From positions 22,526,744 through 22,590,743 of the forward strand of contig OZ023275.1 in assembly GCA_964007475.1 (NCBI GenBank): a stretch of DNA of 64,000 nt. Direction: 5' to 3'. The notes under the pieces are model-generated. The model was not told the origin of the DNA. It did not search any database and saw nothing but the letters and a program-made list of their open reading frames with translations. The stretch comes from Hybos culiciformis. Lineage: Eukaryota; Arthropoda; Insecta; Diptera; Hybotidae. Shown in pieces: positions 37,150 through 47,830 of the stretch (its first letter is position 1; the number at the start of each line of letters is the position of its first letter). Position numbers and translations under genes: made by a program.

Positions 37150-40100
37150 CATGAATAGAAATTAAATATATGGAATTAATATTTATATAATTAAGTATGT
37201 ACATCAATTTAATTTTTGAATCTTTTATTTCATTTGTCGAATATAAATATTACAATGTTGAATTGAAGTACAAGTACCTATATATTTTTTTATTGTCTTA
37301 TATTCTGTTTTGGGAGAAAGTTTTGTTGACCTGCACGACTATTGCTTGTTGTATCTCTATTTAAGTCATTTTTTATGTTGTCGCCCACAATTATAAAATT
37401 GAAGCGCCGAGAAGAAGGGAAATAAAATTTTTATTTTTTTTTGTTTTGTATAAAATTATATTCATGTTTATAATATTGTATGGAAATATATAATACGAAT
37501 TATTTATCCAATGTGTATACATGAAACTATTGCTTCAGGGAATTAAAAAGAGATTGGAAATTGTAATTTAAGCCTTAATAATAATATATATTGTATGTTG
37601 CAAAGAAATGCAATTAATTTGATCATTAATTAAAGTGTTATCTAAAATAAACATATCATCTATAAGAAAAAAATATAAACGAATACACCTTTTTGATGTT
37701 CAAATATTATACTTTATAGTACGAAAATATAGTGTTGAATGTAAATCTGGCTAATATAAATCTTGTTTTAATGTTAATAATATGAAAACTAAATGTTCGA
37801 ATAAATGTAAAAGTTGAGCATAGTTAAGACAGTGAATTATTTCTAGCTTATTAAATTAATCGGTGATTCATTTAAATTTAGGTTTTCAAGGTACTTATAA
37901 TAATTGTTTTATTTAAATCGGATTGATGTATAAGTTAGATAAATTCAGACAGAATTTATATAAGGCAAACAATTAACATAATGGTAGCAATAATTTTATG
38001 AATAATATGCTACAAAACCCGTCTAGTTCGTTTGTTAACTTCTATCAGTTCAGTTCTATCGACAAAAACGGATTTGTTAAAAAAAAATTTTACCAAGGAG
38101 CATTTTTTGAAACACATTTTTAAAAAAATCGCTTTTCTTCTTAGAAAGCCTAAGACCTTTTAAAGTTTAAGTCAAATTAAATATAATTTTTAAGAAATTT
38201 TTTTTCCTAAAAATAATGTGTTTACTCAATGTGTAAACTTTTCAAAGGTATTCATCATCTTTTTTTCTTATTCGTCTGTTGTGTTTTATATTTCAAGAGA
38301 ACAAAAAAAAACATAAAAATATAAATATATATGCGCCCGGCTAAAATTCCAATTAAATTGTTTTAAAACTTGTTTTACATATAACTAGCTGCAGCATATA
38401 TAATTTTTATTTTAAGTTTAAGTTTATTTGTAATATCAACATTGATTTCATTGCAGTTGAAAGTGATGTTTTGAAAGAAAAAAAAATTATGTGCCGTCAT
38501 ATTTGACTTTTGTATATATACGAAAAAAAAAATTCAAGAGCATGTATCGATTAATGAATTACTTTCACCCGTTTTGGTCATTTAAATTTTTTATTTTATT
38601 TATGTTTATGCAGCGAGCACACCAGAAGAAAAAAAAAATTTTTATGTTTATTATAAGCTTTTTCTTTGCTCTTTAAAATCATACCTTGTAAAAATATGGA
38701 AATCAATTCAAACAATTTTGTTTTTTGTTTTATTGACATATTTAGTACATAATTATGACATTTAAAATCTTTTATAAATTTCAAAAAATTTCTGTTATGA
38801 TTTTTATTGCCCATTTTATATATTTTGTACATTTGTGATGACTAATGGCATTTGCTTGGCGACAACACAGCAAAAAAATGTTAAACATAATCATAATTTT
38901 TTTTTATTTTTAATTATTTATGTTTACAATTTGTTTTTTTTTTTTTTTTGTATTTTGGGTATTTTAATTTTTAAAAATATTTTAAAGCAAAAAAAAATAT
39001 ATTAAAAAACACACCTGACCGGGGCGAAAGTATTTTAATGGGTTTTCGGTTAAAGTGTTGTGTGCATATTGTTTTCACTTTCAATAAAATGAAAATATAT
39101 AAAATTATGTATATTCAAAACGGGCAAAGAAAAATTAATGTTTATTTTCGTGAAAAATGGGGGTTAAAAAACAACAAAAAAAAAAACAAGTCAAAAGAAA
39201 ATTTGGAATTTTTAAATTAAATTTCCGATTATGTAATAATAAATTTTTTTTAATTATGCGTAAAAATGTAATAACTAATTGTTTTTTTTTTTTTTAATTA
39301 TTTCTTATTTTGATTTTTTATTATTATTATTATTATTAATTTTTTTTGCGGGCAAATTACAAGAGCCATTCATTACACGAATGCAATTAGTCATTACTTC
39401 ATTTCGAACATAAATTTTATTATTATTTGTTCAGGTGAAAAAAAAAACCAATTTTTTTTTCACTGATGGAAAAGTAATTAAAATATATACAAAAAAAAAA
39501 AAATGTCGTAAATTTCGGACAACAGTTTGGGGTAAATATTATAATAAAAAAAATATTAACTTTTTGCATGTAATAAATTTACTAAAAATTATTTAATATG
39601 AAAAACATGCAGTTGTCTTGTTGGTTCCACCACCGTCTTTACCTCTTTTTAGCTTCAAAAATCTAATTTATGTTGGATATTGGTTAGTTTGATGGGGTTA
39701 GTTTGAGTTTAAAATATTTTTGATAATATAAATATTTTATCTTAATATTCTTTATTTATATTTATTTTGTTAGTCCATCATCAAATCACCGCGTCTGTGG
39801 TTGTTCTGTTTATTTTAGTATATTTTGTGAAAAAATAGAATTGATATTATTTTCTTTATATATATCTTTCTTGTATTTTTGTTTGCATATTGCAGCATAA
39901 TAACTGATGTATACTCTAAAATCCCTTAACTTTTTTCACCCACAATTTCCTTAACTTATTTAGATATTACATTGGATAGTTAATTATCCTGGTATAGTAC
40001 ATATAGCTTTATTTGCTTTTTTTTTGGTGTTTGTTGATTGGTTTTTGATATCATTATTTCTAGCAAGATTTTTATCATGATTTTGATTTTTTACATTAAA

Positions 40101-41860
40101 TTTTTTTTGACATTTTTTTAATATAGATATTTTTTTAAAGTATATATCAGTGACAAGAAAGAAATCTGGACATATTTGATATGATATATGAAATTTAACA
40201 TGATGTTTAGTTTTTTATAAATGAAATAATCTTTTTTTTTTCTGACTGTGACTGTCTTTTCTACTAAATCTTCTCAGCCGGCATGATTTAAATCTTAGTA
40301 GTAGAGAATATAGTATGGAGAAGATATGAATAATTTTTTTGATACATCAACTAAGCGTCTCTTCATCAGTAAAGTAAAAAAATTTAATATCCACAATAAT
40401 TTTTAATATATCCACATTTAATTAAGCTAAGCATATAGACTTCAGATTTAGAGTCGCTGAACAGCAGTAACCATTCCCTGAATCGTTCGTCGTAGTACTA
40501 AATTCTATTTACGTAAAAATACATTTTTATTTCAATTCTTGAAGACAATTTCTGATTTTTCAAAATATATGAAATAAACCAAAAAAAATTAAATCCAGAA
40601 GAAAAATAATAGAATATGTTTTTTTATTATTATTTTTCTTTATTTTTTTTTTTTAAATAAAATTTTCAATTCAATCAAGAGTAAGAAATTTTTTTTTTAT
40701 ATATTATTTTAATTCAGCTTTATTGAATTTTATTTACAAAGATTTTTTTTTCTTTTTTCCTTTTATTTTCCATATTAACGATTGAATAATGATTTCCTAT
40801 ATATTATATTGTATATTGAGCTGAGCAAATAGCTGAATGTTCATATTTCTGTATTAAGGCAAAATGGAAATTTACATTTAAAAAAAAAAAAAAAATTAAT
40901 AGCTAAATTATTATTTTTTTATTTGAATATTTGAAATATAATAAATTATTCAAATTAATTCCATTTTATTTTCTATTTTTTTTTGGTTCATCATAACCAT
41001 ACAAAAATTTTTGAATTCAAGAAAGCGAATAAAAAAAATTTTTTTTTTTTTATCTTAACAATATTAAATATTTTAAAATACAATAAATTAATTTTTAAAA
41101 TTAAATTTTTCTTTAAAAAAAAAAATAAAGCAAAATTTTCCAATTTAGTAAGATTTTCCTTCTTTAGTTTGAATAATCAATTTGATAATTACTTTGAAAT
41201 ATTTTTTTTGTCCATCAAATTCATTGATCAAACGATCAAATTCATTGACGTCTTGAATAATTATTGCCTATAGAATTTGATTTGAATTTGATTGGAATTT
41301 GATTTGACACTTTCAAGGGTTTTTTATTTTTCGACCTTCCATACTATATATAACTTTTGTTTGGAACTATGGAATGAATTCAATTAACTACATACATTAT
41401 GTTTTATATATAGAAAATAAATATAGATATATAGAGAATAAATGTTTTATATATAGAAAATAAATAGATTTTACAATTTTTTAATTAAGTGCATGAATCT
41501 TCAATCATCTTTATTTTGTGTGCAGGTGAAAAAAGAATGTAAGGCACATATTTCGAAAACTTACTGTTCATTAATACGAACCTATTGAAATTTTATCTTT
41601 TACATTGGTTTAAAAATTTAACGCTTTGTATCATTAAGGTGCAAAATTATTGTTTTGTTATTATCTAAAGCTGTATATATACTTTGAAATAAACATTTCA
41701 TTCGAAATAAGAAATCAAACTTTCCAAAACGAAAAAACCACTTAAAATGTTAATTATTGGGGAAATAAAAATCAATTTAATAATTCAAATTTTAAATTAA
41801 ATTATAATAATTTAAAATTATTTTTATTATATATGATATCAGGTAATAAATTAATGAAAT
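37150..41860. other. Gene-free A/T-rich stretch between transposon clusters
   Basis: A 43-codon minus-strand open stretch at about 37311-37421 has hydrophilic composition but no acceptor or start codon. The rest is low complexity with a 43-bp-period direct repeat near 41.4 kb. Confidence 0.5.
41399..41465. repeat. Direct repeat, 43-bp period
   Basis: TGTTTTATATATAGAAAATA occurs twice, starting at about 41400 and 41443, each followed by AATA. It is a local tandem duplication in A/T-rich sequence. Confidence 0.75.
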
Positions 41861-42065
41861 TTATGTGTTTACTTAAATGAACTGTTATTTTTGAAAGTGG
41901 TATAAGTCCATTTTTTCATGTATCATTTTTTCATCTAAATATGGAGAGAAGGTGGCTATATCTTACTCAGGCCCGGTCCTAGCTGATTCGGCGCCCTGAG
42001 CCGATTTTGAAAATTGCGCCCATAAGCATAGTATAAGTCATTTTCACGTCACCATTGAGGTAGAC

Positions 42066-42562
42066 CAGGCCTGGGCAACCCAAAACATAAGCGAGCCAAT
42101 TTTAAGAAATATCAAAAATTAAAGAGCCGCAAATTTTTGTAATAATTATAAATGTATATAAGAAAATCAATATATTTAATTTTTGATTTATATACCGTTT
42201 TAAAATCTTAAAAATTAAATAAAACAATAATTTTGATTTATAATTATGAATTTTATACATTGTTCAAAATATATAATTCTTCAAAATTAATTGTAATTTT
42301 AATGATGACACCCTTAATTGATTTGATGTTTATTTTTACAAAATAATAAAAATTCTTTATTTGTAGTTTACAGTGGAAAAAAAATTCTTGATTTGTAATT
42401 TAGGGTGCAAGAATATTCTTTATTTGTAGTTTAGAATGAAAAAAGTTTAGGCCGGGTGAAAAAAAAAAATTTGTCAGAATTGTTCTTCGAGCCGAATGCA
42501 GTGAAAAAAAATTATTTCCGGAGCCGCATAAATTTATGTTAAGAGCCGCAGTTTGAAGTATG
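42066..42562. mobile_element. hAT-like element with GAGCCGC subterminal repeats
   Basis: It starts CAGGCCTGGGCAACC, a hAT-style terminus, and contains repeated GAGCCG(C) motifs near both ends (42093-42099, 42122-42128, 42519-42525, 42543-42549). The flanks are AGGTAGAC (42058-42065) and AAGTAGAC (42563-42570), 7 of 8 matching. The right terminus is eroded and does not mirror the left one well. It sits inside the larger hAT element. Confidence 0.6.
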
Positions 42563-42641
42563 AAGTAGACTATACTAAAGCGCTTTTTTTAACGAGGTAT
42601 TCCCAGTAGGTCTAGTGCTAGTCCTCAAATAAATATACATA

Positions 42642-43259
42642 CACTAGGTAGAAAAAGTCTGCGTACCGGCTCGTTTTCTTATTTTTTGTTCCACATGTTC
42701 CCAGTTTTTGATGTCACTTAAAAGGAATTTTGAGAAATATCAATTTTTCGAAAAGTCTGCGTACAGGCGGTTTTAATGCCGCGTCTCAAAAATTAACTAA
42801 TAATGCCATTTGAAAGGCAATTGAATGTAGATAATTTTGCGCCATATAATTTTATCCCTACGATAAGTGAAAGTGTCAAAAATCATAAAAAAAAAAATAA
42901 AAAGAAGCGGTTCTAACCTATTTTCCAGCAGTTCTAAGCTATTCCTATGACTTTCAAAGACAATTTTTGACACTTTCCCTTATCGTACAGATACAATTAT
43001 ATGGCGCAAAATTATCTACATTCAATTGCCTTTCAAATGAGATTGCTAGTTAATTTCTGAGACGCGGCATTGAAACAGGCTGTACTCAGACAGTTCAAAA
43101 AATTGATATTATTTCTCAAAATTTAAATTTTGAAAAAAAAAAAAAATGTTTTCACAAAAAAACTTTTTTCATAGAGTACTTTTAAATGACATCAAAAACT
43201 GGGAAAATGTTGAACAAAAAATAAGAAACGAACCCGTACGAAGACTTTTCTATCTAATG
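42642..43259. mobile_element. Foldback element with very long inverted repeats, 618 bp
   Basis: Two arms of about 250-300 bases are near-perfect reverse complements. Both carry TAGAAAA(A)GTCT at the tip, CAGTTTTTGATGTCA inside, GATAATTTTGCGCCATATAA further in, and AAGTGTCAAAAAT near the centre. The arms meet at a short unique spacer around 42890-42975. TA dinucleotides flank both ends (42640-42641 and 43260-43261). No protein is encoded. A single strand would fold into a hairpin hundreds of bases long. Confidence 0.85.
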
Positions 43260-43649
43260 TATACCAAAAAAAAATTTTTACATAAATACTATGTTAATTT
43301 TATTCTATGCTGAATTCTCATTTGCACATTATACAATGTGCAATTTGATCACGGTATACAAAAAAAATTGTATACTGTGTTGATTTTTTTCTGGGTAGAG
43401 TTTTTTTGTGAACAGTAGCACAGTAGTCAATTTCGAATGGATTTGCATGTTCTTGACTACAAATCGATTGGCGCCCTATTCGTTAGGCGCCCTGTGCAAG
43501 TGCACATCATGCACATATAGCAGGACCGGCCCTGATCTTACTAAAATTACCATTAACTCATTTTTTTTAAAAAGTGGACTTATACCACTTTCAAAAAAAA
43601 CAGCTCAAATACAGGTTAAGAGATATTATTCCTAATTGAATTAGAAATT

Positions 43650-46600
43650 TAAAAATAAGATGAAATTTATAATTTTCACTTTTTAATTTAAATTTCTTGA
43701 CAGATAAATCCGGTGAAAACAAAATATTACAATTAATGTGAATCTTTGCAATACTTGAACAACATGTAATCTCATCATTTCAAAAGCTAGAAAATTTAAG
43801 AATAATTTCATATTACTTATAAAACAAATCAATTTTGACTATTCGGATAATACGATATAGTTTTCATGACCGAACAAATGTGTTAGTTGTATGTTATAAA
43901 AGTTAACACAAATAGTTATTTCAAGTGGACAATTAACAAAATGCATTCAATTTCAATACGAAATGAGATTCAAATAGATCGAATATGCTGTATAACGCAA
44001 AACCATGCATCTCGAATATTTCCACGACCATCAAATCACCATCAATCTATATAACAAACATATTTAAATACGCAGTACTCTAAGTTATGCCAATTTTATT
44101 AAGTGAATATACTGGTTTGAAAAAAGTTTAAACTAAAAACCGAATTTTAAAATTCATTCAATTTCCACTAACTTTGAAGAATACAAATCTTTTTGATACT
44201 TTATTGAACAAATCAAAATATATTTGGTGCAATGCAGAATTTCAAAAATTCATCTATATTTTTGACCAAATTTCAAAATTTTTATCTAAATAAAAATTCT
44301 TCTCTTTACAATTTCATGATAAATCTCTTTCAGAAAGCTAAAAAATCACATATTAAGAGTTAGAAGAAGAAATAAGGATTTTATTTTAATGTAGACAGAA
44401 AAAAATAAATAAAAAGAATTTGTATTTTTTTTTTTTAATATTGTTAGCAAAAGGATAGAAAAATGAAAAAAAAAAAAAAAAATAAATGAAAATTTTGTAA
44501 AGTTTGTTGAATGTTGATTTGAATTGGGAAGAGAGAACTGTATTCGTTGCATGAAAATAACTTTGGGAATTCAATTAGAATTTCAGTCGGTTTTTATGAA
44601 AATATTATATAGAAATTTTAATATTTTTTTTTTTTTTGTATATAAGTATAGACGGAAAGGAAAATGTACAACTTGATATTATGATAGTGTGATTTAAATT
44701 TTAAACACGAAATAAAATATAAATTTTTCTTTTGAAATTTTAATGGAAGTACTTCTTTTTTTTTTTTTTTTGTTATTATTTTTATTATTTTTTATTATTT
44801 TTCTTAATAGCTCCAATTTTCTGAGTTTTTAGTCAAGAAAAACTATAATAAAAAAAAAATAAAAAAATTATTCAGTTCAGTGATGATTTGAATTAAAAAC
44901 TTTTTTATGAAAATTTTAATTTTTTTTTTTTTGAAATATTTAATTTGTTGACTGTGTAAGAAAAGTTTTAACATTATTTGTTGGACGTTTCAGTAATCGG
45001 TATTCCGAATAAATAAATGTCAAATGAGTAAAAATATGACTGATTTCTTCTTCTTCTTCTTCTTCTTTCTTTAACTTAATAAAATAATTTTAATTCTTTA
45101 ATTGAAAACAACTGGGGATTTTGAAAACTTGTACTTGCGTAAATTTTTAGTTCAAAAAAATATGAAACATTACTCTTTTGACTGGAGACCACAAAAAATC
45201 TTCCCTGTTAAGCCGAGATATTTTTCTTGGAACACGACAGTTCTTAAATAACTGAAAATTTTTGTTCAATTTGTGCTTTATATTTTTTTTTTGCAGATAT
45301 TTGCTAAATAAGGCTACTAATAGACATAATTCGAAATTTTTGTTCTAGGTATATAAATTGTCTAGATGCAAACTACAAATATTATTTTTAACTCTGTAAT
45401 GTAATCTCATAATGTAAAAGAAACATATATCAACTTCTTCCATCAAATTCAGCTTTTGATATTAAGATAAAACTTTGATCTTTTCTTAAGAGTCAAATTT
45501 TAATGAAATTTCAATAAGTTTGACACCAGATAATATCTTCTCAAACGCAGAGTAAACTTTGAGAAATGTTTGTTTTAATATTCTATATTTCTGAAAATAT
45601 TCTAATAAAAGCTTTTAAATAATGTCTATGTTAAAAAAGAAACATATTAATTTTTTTTTTTAAATTAAAAAAATTTTTAAGTCTCTTTTGCATAAAAAGT
45701 AATATAAATTAAATGCATAAAAAAATAATACTTCATGAAAAGAAAACATAACCAAACAATGACGGATAATCTACTTTGGGTTTAATGAAAATTAAGCGCT
45801 TACACTTAAAAAAAAAAAAAAATATTTCACATAAAAAAGATATTATTATTGGGAAAAAAAAAGAAACAAAAACCAAAACAAAAACAAGAGTACGAATAGA
45901 AAATTTATTTGCATAAATTTTAATTTTCTGACAGGTATAAAAAATAAATACATATTTTATGCTTTGGTAAACTTTTTCACTAAAAATTAATTAATTAAAA
46001 AAAAATAAAAATATGTTCTATACATATTTGAAAAACTTAACTCTTTATAATTTTATTCGTAACTATTTTTGGTTCCTTGCGGTAAACTTTATTTCTTCTT
46101 TTTTTTTTTGATGTTTACATTTATAGATCCTGGTTGGAATGGTGGAAGAAAATTATTAAATTTTTTTCTTAACATTATCCTTCTTGTTAACATTTTTTGT
46201 TTTTTTTTTTTTTTTTCAAAAGAAAATTACGTGTACTACATGCATCATAACGGTATTGTGTGTAGTTTGTGTATCCTTATGCAGGATAAAGAAATGTATA
46301 AATAAGTTTTTCTTTATTTTGTAGTTTTTTTTTTAGTTAAAAAAAAAACAAGAAAACTTATAATAATAATTTTCTCAACAACATTGCATTTGCATACTAT
46401 ATAAATTCATTAAATATTTTTCATTCAATATTATATCTAATAAAAAGTTAAGACACCATTTTATGTATTTTTCTCATTTCTTATTTTTTTTTTGTAGTAC
46501 CATTCTATCAATGAAGAGATGATGTAGGTAATCCGCAAAAATTATACTTAATATTATATACATATTTATATAAAATTCATTTATATACACATTATATTTT

Positions 46601-47810
46601 TACATTAGTTATATGTTTACTTTCAATTATATTATATGTAGTCAGGATATATATTTAAAAAAAAAAATAACATAGTGGAATTTTCCAAAAAGAGAAAAAT
46701 ATGAACAGATGATAACGTAAAAAAAAAAAGAAGAAGAAAATTGTCCTTTTTTTATCCGCGTTATTTATATACAAACATATATGTATATGCTTACTATATA
46801 GATTTTCACCTTTCAAAAGAAAAAAAAAAGTTCTCTCTATTTTAGAATTCCTATCATTACTGTGTTGCTGATGAAAAGGTGCGCCAAACTAATAAACACC
46901 TAATATGAGCTTACGAGTTAAGATTCTTATTGCTTGCATACAAATGAGCAAAAGTTATAATTTGTTTTTTTTTTGTTCTTTGTACACAAAAAGTGAAAGA
47001 AAACATCGAGTTAACTATACGGCAAGTAGTGTTATTTCGAAAGGAATAAAAATATTTTGTTAGGAAGTTTTAAAAGTTTTTTTTTTTTTATATAAAAAAC
47101 GGTTTAATTTTATTCATAATGGAATTATAAAGCAAACTATCTCTATACACGATTTCACTTTAATAATGCGAAAAAATCGAGAAAAACTAAAAGTCACTAG
47201 CTTAAACACTTGAACAGGATTTTGGAGAGAATGAATGTAAATCGTTGTAAACATTGAGTCTTCAAAATAATTAAAATAATTAAATAAATTGCGAAACTAT
47301 TTCTTTTAAAGTTTTTAACTGATTTTAAACAGTATAATGGAAATTGAACGACAGTCAAGATCTAAGATTATTAAAAATATTAAAATATCGAAAATACATA
47401 AAAAAAAAATTTTTGTTTAGAAAATTAAACAGTATTATGTTCGCAGTTGTGTTATGTGAAAACTTGAACGTCAAGCGAGATATATTCAAAGCTAGATTTT
47501 ATTACAGGCTTTAGGATGCTAGACGAGGCAACTTAAAAAAAAAAGATTCTATTTTATATGAAATTTATAACAGAAAATGCTAAAATAATTTTACTTTAAT
47601 TGTATGTGTTCATTGCTGAAGAATAACCCAAAGGCACGTTTATAACATTATAAATTATAAAATAATAAAAGAATAAAAAAAGCACTCTTCATATTTAACT
47701 ATATTATATTATATTATATTCATATGAATGATGTATCTATATATCTACCTATAAATGTACATATTTACAAGTATTTTGCTTGAAGTTAAAAGAAAAACTT
47801 TAACAAAAGT
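43650..47810. other. A/T-rich stretch upstream of the YGPP-repeat gene
   Basis: It should contain the untranslated first exon and promoter of the gene starting at 47831, since that ATG abuts an acceptor. I found no TATA plus initiator combination or donor site I could defend. A TTC microsatellite lies at 45047. Confidence 0.5.
45047..45067. repeat. (TTC)n microsatellite
   Basis: TTCTTCTTC units within otherwise A/T-rich sequence. Confidence 0.9.
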
Positions 47811-47830
47811 TTCTTTTTTTTTCTTTCCAG
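47811..47830 (+). other. Splice acceptor immediately before the start codon
   Basis: A T-rich pyrimidine tract ends in TTTCCAG at 47824-47830, and the ATG of the signal peptide starts at the next base. This implies that at least one untranslated 5' exon lies upstream. I could not place that exon or its promoter with confidence in the A/T-rich 46-47.8 kb stretch. Confidence 0.7.

Larger units (their letters stand above)
41968..43534. mobile_element. hAT-type transposon, 1567 bp, host of further insertions
   Basis: The left end CAGGCCCGGTCCT and the right end (reverse complement CAGGGCCGGTCCT) match at 12 of 13 bases. Both sides are flanked by ATCTTACT (41960-41967 and 43535-43542), a perfect 8-bp duplication. 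CAGGGCCGG-type ends with 8-bp duplications identify the hAT superfamily. GGCGCCCT subterminal repeats occur at both ends. It holds no transposase frame, but does hold two further insertions. Confidence 0.88.
41862..43620. mobile_element. Outer inverted-repeat element split by a hAT insertion
   Basis: TTTTTGAAAGTGGTATAAGTCCA at about 41887-41910 is mirrored at about 43575-43598, with weaker inverted similarity continuing outward (AACTGTT / CAGCTC). Without the inserted hAT (41968-43534), the two arms would form a short hairpin-like element of roughly 180 bp. The outer limits and its target duplication are unclear. No coding capacity is seen. Confidence 0.65.

Noticed and set aside
40983..41273. 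96-codon plus-strand open frame
   Set aside because: The product is almost only Phe, Lys, Asn and Ile from A/T runs, with no motif, and is expected by chance.
43408..43635. 75-codon plus-strand frame
   Set aside because: It runs across the right terminus and target duplication of the hAT element, so it is a chance frame in transposon sequence.
43931..44050. 38-codon minus-strand open stretch after a TATAG acceptor-like site
   Set aside because: No pyrimidine tract, no partner exon and no recognisable product.
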